Shown here: positions 7,076 through 13,513 of the stretch, piece by piece
How the letters are laid out: the number at the start of each line of letters is the position of its first letter
Numbering within the stretch: position 1 is the stretch's first letter
NCBI GenBank assembly: GCA_944363005.1
Contig: CALVTV010000148.1
Coordinates: 1 to 13,513 of the forward strand
Source: an uncultured Clostridia bacterium
GTDB taxonomy: Bacteria; Bacillota; Clostridia; Christensenellales; Aristaeellaceae
Direction: 5' to 3'
Length of the DNA: 13,513 nucleotides
The notes under the pieces: model-generated
What the model was told of the DNA's origin: nothing
Databases searched by the model: none
What the model saw: only the letters and a program-made list of their open reading frames with translations
Translations under genes and position numbers: made by a program

Positions 7076-7104
7076 ATTATGGCACAATTATGGACAGGAT
7101 GCAA
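7076..7104 (-). promoter_or_regulatory. Probable promoter of the small membrane protein gene
   Basis: On the minus strand TTGCAT (7104-7099), a 17-nt spacer and CATAAT (7081-7076). This would give an unusually long leader of about 185 nt before the ATG at 6882. A GCAAA-N5-TTTGC inverted repeat (7101-7115) overlaps the -35 box and could be an operator. Confidence 0.5.
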
Positions 7105-7136
7105 ACGGAATTTGCGGTTCTCTGCCGGGTATAGAG

Positions 7137-7258
7137 AGGAAAGTTGAGCTTTTCGAACGATAATAACGTCGCAAATGACAAAAATTGCCGGATTACGTAG
7201 AATTTTAGTCGTGAATAGACGTATCGGGATATGGCGACAATGTGGCGCACTTGCACGA
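7137..7258 (+). repeat. Diverged 125-bp intergenic repeat, copy B
   Basis: Collinear with 6293-6418. Measured from CGCAAA at 7170, the shared words start at -33, -26, 0, 7, 31, 40, 63 and 81. This copy ends immediately before the GH3 promoter, and its last 25 bp also belong to the block shared with the second GH3 promoter (7234-7295 versus 12893-12954). Confidence 0.55.
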
Positions 7259-7266
7259 CAAAGGAC

Positions 7267-7295
7267 TTTTCTTTTGGTTTAATTCGATATAAAAT
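7267..7295 (+). promoter_or_regulatory. Candidate promoter of the membrane-tethered GH3 gene
   Basis: TTTTCT (7267-7272), 17 nt, TAAAAT (7290-7295), within the AT-rich GATATAAAATAA. The -35 box is poor, suggesting that an activator is needed. The placement is supported by ungapped alignment with the second GH3 promoter, where TTCTTT and a perfect TATAAT lie within one base of the same offsets. Confidence 0.5.
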
Positions 7296-7439
7296 AAACA
7301 AAGAAAATAGTTGCAGCAGACAAAACCCGGCTGGCAAGCCGCGCCACAGGCCGATGCTGCGCTATCGTCGCGCAGTCACCGCATGGACCGCTGCGATGCA
7401 CACCTATTTTGCTGGATGGTTTGGAAAGGAGATTTCCCC

Positions 7440-10400
7440 ATGAAACCTTCAACGAGAAGAACGCTCAAAAAGCTGTTCTTGAATGTGACGGCGGGCCTTT
7501 GCGCAATTGTGTTTACGGGCAATGTCATTGCCGGTGAGTGTGCCGGTCAGATCAACTCTGTGCTGGGCACGGCTACTTCCAAGGTAGTCAGCACGCTTGA
7601 AGAGGGCGAAGAAGAAGGATACGCGCGCTACTTTGAGAGCCAGTTTAACTCCGTGGCCGAATTGAAGGCGGCCGGAGAAGCCAAGGTTCGCGAGGTCGAG
7701 GGCGAGGGCATTGTCCTCCTCAAGAACGACAACAACACGTTGCCGCTCGCTGCCGGTAGCAAGGTGTCTCTGGTCGGCGTGACGATCATGGATCCGGTCT
7801 ATGGCGGAACGGGCTCCGGCGCGGTGGACGCTTCCGGTGCGCCGAATTATTACGATGTGATGGTCGATGCGGGTTATAACGTGGTCAACAAGGCCCTGCT
7901 CGACTATTATGTGGAAGACGAAGCCAAGCGCAACGCGCACGAGATCGCGGAGGTGCGCTGGAGCAAGGTCAACCGCAATCACGAAGATACCATGGGCGTC
8001 GGCGAAGATGTCATCTACGTCGTCGGCCGCGTGGGCGGCGAGGGCAACGACCTGACGGTCGAGATGTACGATACCCTCGACAACGACTACCTCAAGCTCA
8101 ATGAGGATGAACTTTCCATTCTGGAAGGCCTCAAGGAGCTCAAGGACGAGGGCTTGATTCGTTCGATTACGCTCATCATCAACAGCGCGAACCCGATGTC
8201 CGTGGGCTTCCTGGAGGATGAGACCTATGGCGTGGATGCCGCGCTGTGGGTGGGTTCCGTGGGTCAGACGGGCCTGTACGCCGTGGGCGATGTCATTTCC
8301 GGCGCGGTGAATCCCTCCGGTTCGTTGCCGGACACCTGGTGGACGGACAACCAGCTCAACCCGGTGATGAACAACTTTGGTTCCTACACCTATGCGGATG
8401 CCAATAACTTCGACCTTGGCACCAATGTGAACAAGTTCAACCAGTATGTCGTCTATCAGGAAGGCATTTATCTGGGCTACAAGTACACCGAAACGCGCTA
8501 TGAGGACGTTGTGTTGGGCACGCAGGGCGCCGGTAACTTCGTTTATGACGATGTGGTGGCCTATCCGTTTGGCTATGGCTTGAGCTATTCGACGTTCTCG
8601 TTCTCCGATATGAAGGTGGAGAAGTCGGGCGAAGGCACGGATGCGGCGTATACCGTCAGCGTGACGGTCACCAATACGGGCAACGTTGCGGGCAAAAAGA
8701 CCGTTCAGGTCTACGCGCAGAAGCCGTACACCGAGTATGACAAGCAGAACCAGATTGAGAAGGCGTCTGTCGAGCTTGCCGGCTATGGCAAGACGCAGAT
8801 CCTGCAGCCTGGCGAGAGCGAGGTTGTGACGGTGAACGTGCCGGAGTATTTCCTGACGTCCTATGATGCGCTGGGCACGGGCGTGTATATTCTCGACGAA
8901 GGCACCTATTATCTGACGGTGGCGGAGGATTCCCATCAGGCGGTCAACAACATCCTTGCCGTGAAGGAAAAGACCGTTGCTGACGGCATGACGGCCGAAG
9001 GCAACAAGGACCTGGTTTACAGCGTGGACTATGCGTTTGACGCGACGACGTATGCGGCTTCCTACGGCACGGGCGAGCAGGTGACGAGCCTGTTTGCGGA
9101 TGCGGATGTGAACCGTTATGAGGGTTCCGGCGACAATCAGGTCGTGTATTACTCCCGCAGCGACTGGGAGGGAACCGTGACTTCCGGCCCTGTGCAGCTG
9201 AAGATGACCGAGCAGATTGCCGCTGACGCGAAGCTGGATGACTCCGATTTGCCCGATGCAACGGGTGTTGAGTTCCCGACGATGGGCGAAAACAGCAACA
9301 TTCAGCTGATTCACATGATGGATTATGAGTTCGATGATCCGATGTGGGAGACGTTCATGGATCAGCTGACGTATAATCAGCTGGCCAAGATCTGCGCCAA
9401 CGGTCTGCGCATGACCATCAACATCGACGAGATTGGCAAGCCGCTGACGGTTGACCACAACGGCCCGTCCGGTGTGACGCAGAAGTATTCCATCGGTGAA
9501 AATGGATATGCGGTGCAGACCAACGATCCGGACAAGGAAATGAAGGGAACCTGCTATCCGTGTAACGGCATCATCGCCGCGACGTTCAACGACAAGCTGG
9601 TGCAGGAAGTGGGCGAACTCATCGGTGAGGACGCAATGTGGGCCGGCTATGCGGGCCTGTATGGCACGGGCCTGAACATCCACCGCTCTCCGTACGCGGG
9701 CCGTGTCTTCGAGTATTACTCCGAGGACGGCAACCTGACCGGTCTGATTGCGACGGCTGAAACCGTGGGCATTCAGTCCAAGGGCGTTTATGTGTACAAC
9801 AAGCACTTCGTGCTCAACGATCAGGAAAACAGCCGCGCGGGCATTGGAACATGGGTCAATGAGCAGGCGCTGCGTGAGATTTACCTGCGCGCGTTTGAAT
9901 TGCCGATCGTCAACGCGGATGCCAAGTGCGTCATGACCGCCTTCAACCGGCTGGGCGCGCATTGGGCTGGCGCGTTCTCGGAGCTGCTGATCGATTGGCT
10001 GCGCGGCGAGGCGGGCATGTCCGGCTTTGCGGTGACCGACATGTATGACAATACGTACATGGTCAAGGCCAACGAAGTGGTCGCGGGCAACGACATTCCG
10101 GATAACTACGTGGGCGATGACCTCTCTGAGTTTGCGGCCTATGGCCCCGACGGAAGCAATCCGAATGCCCTTGTCGCTCAGGCGATGCGCACTTCTGCCA
10201 AGCGCGTGCTCTACACGGTGCTGCACTCCCGTGGCATGGATGGCGTGAGCCCGAACACCATGATCGTTTCGGTCACGCCGTGGTGGCAGATGACGCTCAA
10301 CGTTGTGCAGTGGTCCTTGTGCGGGCTGACGGCCATTGCGCTGCTCGTGCTGCTGCTGGACATCGCCGGTATTGGAAATAAGAAGGAGAAGAAGGCATAA
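7440..10400 (+). CDS. Membrane-tethered GH3 beta-glycosidase with reversed domain order
   Basis: A 986-residue protein. An N-terminal hydrophobic segment (about 12-31) is followed by the GH3 alpha/beta-sandwich domain (EGEGIVLLKN, 86-95, to the SGSLPDTWW region near 300). A fibronectin-III-like domain follows (after YPFGYGLSYSTF, 375-386, to about 515). The catalytic TIM-barrel domain comes last (about 620-930). In that barrel Asp672 (VDHNGPSGV) and Lys788-His789 (KHF) match substrate-binding motifs, and Asp867 in GFAVTDMYDN is the expected nucleophile. A final helix (about 955-976) precedes a basic tail, KKEKKA. This barrel-last order is known from Ruminococcus and Butyrivibrio beta-glucosidases. 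The acid/base residue cannot be placed by eye. Exact sugar specificity is unknown; beta-glucoside is the likeliest. The start at 7440 has AAAGGAG 8 nt upstream; the frame stays open to 7311 but that extension lacks signal or ribosome-site support. Confidence 0.9.
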   Translation: MKPSTRRTLKKLFLNVTAGLCAIVFTGNVIAGECAGQINSVLGTATSKVVSTLEEGEEEGYARYFESQFNSVAELKAAGEAKVREVEGEGIVLLKNDNNTLPLAAGSKVSLVGVTIMDPVYGGTGSGAVDASGAPNYYDVMVDAGYNVVNKALLDYYVEDEAKRNAHEIAEVRWSKVNRNHEDTMGVGEDVIYVVGRVGGEGNDLTVEMYDTLDNDYLKLNEDELSILEGLKELKDEGLIRSITLIINSANPMSVGFLEDETYGVDAALWVGSVGQTGLYAVGDVISGAVNPSGSLPDTWWTDNQLNPVMNNFGSYTYADANNFDLGTNVNKFNQYVVYQEGIYLGYKYTETRYEDVVLGTQGAGNFVYDDVVAYPFGYGLSYSTFSFSDMKVEKSGEGTDAAYTVSVTVTNTGNVAGKKTVQVYAQKPYTEYDKQNQIEKASVELAGYGKTQILQPGESEVVTVNVPEYFLTSYDALGTGVYILDEGTYYLTVAEDSHQAVNNILAVKEKTVADGMTAEGNKDLVYSVDYAFDATTYAASYGTGEQVTSLFADADVNRYEGSGDNQVVYYSRSDWEGTVTSGPVQLKMTEQIAADAKLDDSDLPDATGVEFPTMGENSNIQLIHMMDYEFDDPMWETFMDQLTYNQLAKICANGLRMTINIDEIGKPLTVDHNGPSGVTQKYSIGENGYAVQTNDPDKEMKGTCYPCNGIIAATFNDKLVQEVGELIGEDAMWAGYAGLYGTGLNIHRSPYAGRVFEYYSEDGNLTGLIATAETVGIQSKGVYVYNKHFVLNDQENSRAGIGTWVNEQALREIYLRAFELPIVNADAKCVMTAFNRLGAHWAGAFSELLIDWLRGEAGMSGFAVTDMYDNTYMVKANEVVAGNDIPDNYVGDDLSEFAAYGPDGSNPNALVAQAMRTSAKRVLYTVLHSRGMDGVSPNTMIVSVTPWWQMTLNVVQWSLCGLTAIALLVLLLDIAGIGNKKEKKA

Positions 10401-10423
10401 GCCTCTTCGCTTGGAGCAAAAAG

Positions 10424-10461
10424 AAGCGCACATGACGTGATTCGCGCCATGTGCGCTTTTT
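10424..10461 (+). terminator. Intrinsic terminator of the GH3 gene
   Basis: A perfect 11-bp stem, AAGCGCACATG / CATGTGCGCTT (10424-10458), with a 13-nt loop, followed by a T-run broken by one C. It lies 24 nt after the stop codon. Confidence 0.92.
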
Positions 10462-10670
10462 CTTGCGAACCTTCCGGAAAGCGCAGTAAATTGAAAAGGC
10501 GAGACAGCAAGCCTGGCGACATAAACCAACAGCCTTCCTGTAGAATTAGAACATGCTTTGAGAAGGGCATGACAGAAGGATATCGCGAGGAAAAGATGAG
10601 CGTCTGATCCGTATTTGCGGCGGGAAACGGGGCAAAAAGCACGTGATTATAGCAAAAAGAACGAACAATA

Positions 10671-10699
10671 TTGTCGAAATCGTGAAATTGTGATATGAT
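10671..10699 (+). promoter_or_regulatory. Promoter of the LytTR/GHKL two-component operon
   Basis: TTGTCG (10671-10676), a 17-nt spacer and TATGAT (10694-10699) form a good vegetative promoter. Transcription would start near 10706, giving a leader of about 39 nt. This also argues against the upstream ATG at 10709 as the start codon. Confidence 0.82.
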
Positions 10700-10744
10700 G
10701 TTGAAAAGATGTCATCTGTCTTATTTTGGGGGAGTGAAAGCGTC

Positions 10745-11449
10745 ATGTTGTTGCTGGCTATTGTGGACGATGATCAGAATGATTCCGCTGCGCTCAGCGC
10801 ACTTGTCGCGGAGTACTTTCGACAGAACGGCAAATCGTACATGTTTCGGGTGTTTCATACGCCTCTTGATTTCATCCGAAGCATGGAAAACTATGACATT
10901 GTATTCATGGACATTCGGATGGACAAACTGGATGGGCTTGAGGTTGCCAGGATCATGCGCAAGATCAATGCCAACTGCGCGCTGATTTTTGTAACCCATA
11001 TGGCGCAATTGGCCATCAAGGGGTATGAGGTGGATGCGCTTGACTTTATCGTCAAGCCCGCGGATCAGTTTTCCATCAACTATGTGCTCGATAAAGCGAT
11101 CAGCCGCCTGGAAAACACGTCCAGCACGCTGATAGCCATCAAGACATCGGATGGAATCATCAGCCTTTCTTCCAATGATATCATCTATGTCGAGGTATTC
11201 GATCACAACCTTGTCTATCATACGACGAAGGGCGTTTATGATGTGCGAGGCAGGCTTTCGGATGTGATTAAAAAGCTTGATTCAAAGCGATTCATCATGT
11301 GTAACCGCTCTTTTGTTGTCAACTTGAGGTATGTGTCTAGCGCGTGCAATGAATACCTCATCATTGACGGAACGAAAATTTCCATTTCAAAGTCGCACCG
11401 CAAGGAGATTATGCAGCATTTTTCCAATTTCCTGGGGGAAAACCTATGA
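10745..11449 (+). CDS. LytTR-family response regulator (AgrA-like)
   Basis: A 234-residue protein. The receiver domain (1 to about 120) has the acidic pocket IVDDD (6-10), phosphoacceptor Asp56 in VFMDIRMD, the conserved Thr84 and Lys104 (IVKP). A LytTR DNA-binding domain (about 130-231) shows DIIYVEVFDHN, the central YDVRGRLSDVIKKL helix, FIMCNRSFVVNLRYV and ISISKSHRKEI. Such regulators bind pairs of direct repeats upstream of target promoters. The start at 10745 is set by GGGGGAG 10 nt upstream and by the receiver-domain edge; an in-frame ATG at 10709 has no ribosome site. The kinase gene overlaps its stop by ATGA, so translation is coupled. Location between two GH3 genes suggests they are targets, which is inference. 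Confidence 0.93.
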   Translation: MLLLAIVDDDQNDSAALSALVAEYFRQNGKSYMFRVFHTPLDFIRSMENYDIVFMDIRMDKLDGLEVARIMRKINANCALIFVTHMAQLAIKGYEVDALDFIVKPADQFSINYVLDKAISRLENTSSTLIAIKTSDGIISLSSNDIIYVEVFDHNLVYHTTKGVYDVRGRLSDVIKKLDSKRFIMCNRSFVVNLRYVSSACNEYLIIDGTKISISKSHRKEIMQHFSNFLGENL

Positions 11450-12768
11450 TTCAGGACAATCTGTGGGTTCAGACGATCGATCACCGCATCTCTACTGCGC
11501 TCATTCTGTTTTTGATGCTCCTGTTGTTGGGCAATAAACGAAAGCGCTCGGGCTTTACGTTTCGGATCGTGGGTTCGCTGTTTGTGCTCAGCGCGGCCAG
11601 CTGGTCGATACGTTTTTTGATTGATCATCAGCTTGCGGTAGGGGTTTTGCAGGGAATTGGATACAGTTTTTATATCGGCTTAATGTCCCTGCTTTACTTA
11701 GGCTGCTATGCTTTCTGTTATCAGGCATCGCTTGGCGAATTGCTGTATGCGGATTTGCTGGCATTGACCATTTATAAATTGGCTTGGAACACGTTTAAGG
11801 CATGCAGCTATGCCGTGTCGGTGGCGGGAATCCCTTCTCTTTGGGCGCGCTATAGCGTCATGGGCGCGCTGGTTTCCTACGTGGTCTATGGAAGCATGTG
11901 CGCTCTGGCATGCGGAATTCTCCATTTTTTCAAGGGTTCCCGGGATGGATTGGCGGAAAGGCCAATGCTCGTATCTGCCGTATGTTTCATCAGCTGTCAG
12001 ATGATTCTGGAATTCTGTGGCCATGTCTTTACTGCGGATAATCACGCACTGTTCCTGTATTACTTTTGCGCGCTGATGTACACAGCCACCAACTATATTG
12101 TGCTTTTGGTGATTGCTCAACTGATTCGCTACCGGCGTGACAATGAGGATATGCAATCGTTTATTCGCAACAAGATGCAGTATTATCAGATGAGCCACGA
12201 CGGAATTCTTTCCTTGCAGGTGAAGTGTCACGATCTCAAGCACCAGATTGCGGCGATCCGTTCCAAGGTGGGGAAGGAGAGTTTTGACAAGTACATCGAC
12301 CGGCTTGAGGATTCCATTGACGAATATGGCACCGTGGTGGACTGCGGAAATGAAACAATCAATGTTGTTTTGACGGAAAAGAATATCCTGTGTTCGACTT
12401 ACGGAGTCAAGTTTTCCTATATCATCGATGGTACGCTGTTCAATTTCATGTCCGAGATGGAAATTTACTCGCTCTTTGGCAATGCATTGGATAATGCGCT
12501 TGAGAGTTGCAGCAAAGTCAAAGACCCGGAAAAGCGGGTAATTTCGCTCAAGGCGGTGGCGCGCGGAGATTTGATCATCATGCATGTGGAGAACTTCTTT
12601 GAGGAAGAATTGACAATGGTTGATGGTATGCCTGTGACCACCAAGGACGGAACGGGTCATGGATTCGGTCTTCGTTCCATTCAGGAAATTGCCGAAAAAT
12701 ATAGGGGTGTAGCCTCCGTTCAGGCGGAAAATCACATTTTCAAACTCACTGTGTTGATGAAGCCGTAA
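11446..12768 (+). CDS. GHKL-domain sensor histidine kinase (AgrC/ComD-like)
   Basis: A 440-residue protein. The first 225 or so residues form 6-7 hydrophobic helices with little extracellular loop. This is the layout of AgrC-type sensors for peptides or other membrane-accessible ligands. A linker helix leads to the phosphoacceptor region KCHDLKHQIA with the probable His262. The ATPase domain has the N-box LFGNALDNALES (343-354; Asn346, Asn350) and the G-box GTGHGFGLRSI (402-412). It should phosphorylate the LytTR regulator encoded just upstream; the genes overlap by 4 nt and GGGGGA lies 6 nt before this start. No agrB or agrD gene is visible nearby, so the ligand is unknown. Codon use is less biased than in the GH3 gene. 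Confidence 0.93.
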   Translation: MIQDNLWVQTIDHRISTALILFLMLLLLGNKRKRSGFTFRIVGSLFVLSAASWSIRFLIDHQLAVGVLQGIGYSFYIGLMSLLYLGCYAFCYQASLGELLYADLLALTIYKLAWNTFKACSYAVSVAGIPSLWARYSVMGALVSYVVYGSMCALACGILHFFKGSRDGLAERPMLVSAVCFISCQMILEFCGHVFTADNHALFLYYFCALMYTATNYIVLLVIAQLIRYRRDNEDMQSFIRNKMQYYQMSHDGILSLQVKCHDLKHQIAAIRSKVGKESFDKYIDRLEDSIDEYGTVVDCGNETINVVLTEKNILCSTYGVKFSYIIDGTLFNFMSEMEIYSLFGNALDNALESCSKVKDPEKRVISLKAVARGDLIIMHVENFFEEELTMVDGMPVTTKDGTGHGFGLRSIQEIAEKYRGVASVQAENHIFKLTVLMKP

Positions 12769-12791
12769 ATCGCGCGCTTCATCTTTTTTTT
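12756..12791 (+). terminator. Intrinsic terminator overlapping the kinase stop codon
   Basis: The stem GATGAAGC / GCTTCATC (8 bp; arms at 12756-12763 and 12776-12783) has a 12-nt loop and is followed by eight T. The left arm is part of the coding sequence (the codons just before TAA), so the terminator begins inside the kinase gene. Confidence 0.9.
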
Positions 12792-12892
12792 AGAGAGTTT
12801 ACACAGATATCATCAGTGGAAGTGATCGATACAATCAAAAACAGAGAATATTCACGACACATTTTTGCCGTAAGTTGTTCATATGCCTTTTA

Positions 12893-12954
12893 GCGACGGC
12901 ATGAGGGACATTCAAGACAATCCCCTTCTTTTTATTGTCAAAATCCGTTATAAT
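12893..12954 (+). promoter_or_regulatory. Second GH3 promoter with the block shared with the first GH3 promoter
   Basis: TTCTTT (12926-12931), 17 nt and a perfect TATAAT (12949-12954) lie about 73 nt before the ATG at 13027. From GCGAC at 12893 the region aligns without gaps to 7234-7295 (33 of 62 identical by hand). GCGAC, GACAA at offset 23, a CTT-rich box at offset 32 and the -10 box at offset 56 are all in register. The weak -35 box and conserved upstream words suggest activator control. Confidence 0.55.
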
Positions 12955-13026
12955 ATAGGCAACCTGTTCGGGCTGCTGGCGCGCGGCAGTTCGGCGAAAA
13001 GAGACAAAGGAAAAGGAGAATTTGTC

Positions 13027-13513
13027 ATGAAGAGGATTCTGAGCTCGATCGTCGCTGCTGCGATGCTCCTGAGCATGATGCCTGCTTCGCTGGCTGAGTC
13101 CGGTGACAGCTACATCGCTGCTCCGTACAACGCGGCAGAGGTTGATCCGACCGTCACTTACCTGGAGCCGGTTTACTATGAGAATGAGAACGGCCCGACC
13201 ATCGGTGTGACCACCGTTGGTGTGATCCAGTCCGATGGCCTCTACTTCAAGGACTCCGATAATGACCAGGAGCTTGACGTGTTTGAAGACTGGCGCGTGG
13301 ACGCCGAAACCCGTGCGGCTGACATGGTGTCCAAGATGACGCTGATGGAGCAGTCCGGCTATGCGCTGAACTCCCTGATGCTCAATCCGGTCTCCAAGAC
13401 GCTGGCCGAGGTGAAGAACGAGGACGGAACCATTGATCCGGCCAAGGTCTTCCCGATGGTCGCTGAAGGCGAAAAGACGCAGAACCTGACCCTGTTCAAC
13501 CGTTCTGCTTCCG
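13027..13513 (+). CDS. Secreted GH3-family glycosidase, N-terminal part (runs off the right edge)
   Basis: The first 162 codons of an open frame. Residues 1-23 are a signal peptide (basic start, hydrophobic core, ASLA end). Near residues 71-102 the sequence FKDSDNDQELDVFEDWR, followed by ...ADMVSKMTLMEQ, matches the well-known start of GH3 catalytic barrels (KD.N.NG.LD.YEDWR ... L..MTLEEK). Here the barrel is at the N-terminal end, so this enzyme has the usual domain order, unlike the GH3 gene upstream. It is expected to act outside the cell. Substrate cannot be told from this fragment. The start has AAGGAG 8 nt upstream. It follows the two-component operon after a terminator and has its own promoter. 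Confidence 0.85.
   Translation, partial: MKRILSSIVAAAMLLSMMPASLAESGDSYIAAPYNAAEVDPTVTYLEPVYYENENGPTIGVTTVGVIQSDGLYFKDSDNDQELDVFEDWRVDAETRAADMVSKMTLMEQSGYALNSLMLNPVSKTLAEVKNEDGTIDPAKVFPMVAEGEKTQNLTLFNRSAS

Larger units (their letters stand above)
6883..7439. other. Divergent regulatory region between the membrane protein and GH3 genes
   Basis: A 557-bp stretch without a credible gene. It holds a minus-strand promoter (7076-7104), repeat copy B (7137-7258), the candidate GH3 promoter (7267-7295) and a GC-rich GH3 leader of roughly 140 nt. The leader can fold two hairpins: CGGCT-GGCA-AGCCG (7328-7341) and CTGCGC/GCGCAG (7357-7375). A single perfect match to the LytTR half-site pattern, ACCGTTTGT, lies at 6984-6992 but lacks a correctly spaced partner. 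Confidence 0.55.
10401..10744. other. Gap between the GH3 gene and the two-component operon
   Basis: Contains the GH3 terminator and the promoter of the response regulator. Between them (10462-10670) there is no credible gene and no AgrD-like peptide. Two similar boxes, GGCGAGACA (10498) and GGCGACATA (10515), lie 17 nt apart and echo the GGCGACA words in the repeats upstream of the GH3 gene. Confidence 0.5.

Noticed and set aside
7311..7439. N-terminal extension of the GH3 frame to an ATG at 7311
   Set aside because: It would add 43 residues with no signal peptide features. A strong AAAGGAG and a hydrophobic N-terminus support the ATG at 7440, and 7311 lies close to the promoter.
7449..10529. 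1026-codon open frame on the minus strand opposite the GH3 gene
   Set aside because: It is codon-aligned with the GH3 frame and open only because TTA, CTA and TCA are avoided in the sense gene. It has no domain resemblance and no ribosome site.
10462..10670. Search for an AgrD-like peptide gene or agrB fragment next to the two-component operon
   Set aside because: No open frame with a ribosome site and a suitable leader/Cys pattern was found on either strand.
7178..12893. GACA...TTGCCG...TTTTAG similarity between the far upstream parts of the two GH3 control regions
   Set aside because: The words occur in both, but their spacing differs by about 6 to 30 nt. Only the promoter-proximal 62 bp is in register, so just that part is reported.

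Overview
The window looks like chromosomal DNA from a gut-type, low-to-mid GC member of the Firmicutes (Clostridia). The grounds are strong AAGGAG-like ribosome sites at 6-10 nt spacing, Firmicutes-style promoters and intrinsic terminators, a LytTR/GHKL two-component pair, an ECF sigma factor start, a GPH-family glycoside transporter and large GH2/GH3 glycosidases. The genus cannot be named from the sequence alone. I see no rRNA, tRNA, CRISPR array, transposase or phage gene.

Left half (1-6109, all minus strand). Read in the direction of transcription, it opens with an apparent glycoside-use operon: a cytoplasmic GH2 beta-glycosidase (4187-6109), a GPH/MFS sugar importer (2538-4133) and an SDR oxidoreductase resembling Firmicutes D-mannonate oxidoreductase (1513-2355). 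Together they suggest uptake of an intact, possibly hexuronide-containing, glycoside, its cleavage in the cytoplasm, and reduction of the keto-sugar acid. Next comes a secreted beta-rich, perhaps lipocalin-like protein (730-1398) with its own strong promoter and terminator. After it is a small secreted protein with three Ca-loop-like repeats (130-474), followed closely by the start of an ECF sigma factor that runs off the left edge.

Centre (6110-7439). Two regulatory regions flank a small four-helix membrane protein (6466-6882, minus). By eye they share a diverged, collinear repeat of about 125 bp.

Right half (7440-13513, plus strand). A 986-residue GH3 enzyme has reversed domain order and hydrophobic segments at both ends, so it is probably membrane tethered. 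A co-transcribed LytTR response regulator and GHKL sensor kinase follow, overlapping by 4 nt. A second GH3-like gene with a signal peptide and conventional domain order runs off the right edge. The two GH3 promoters align without gaps over 62 bp, which suggests common control, possibly by the two-component pair between them. The overall picture is an extracellular glycan-degrading locus with local signal transduction next to an intracellular glycoside-use operon.
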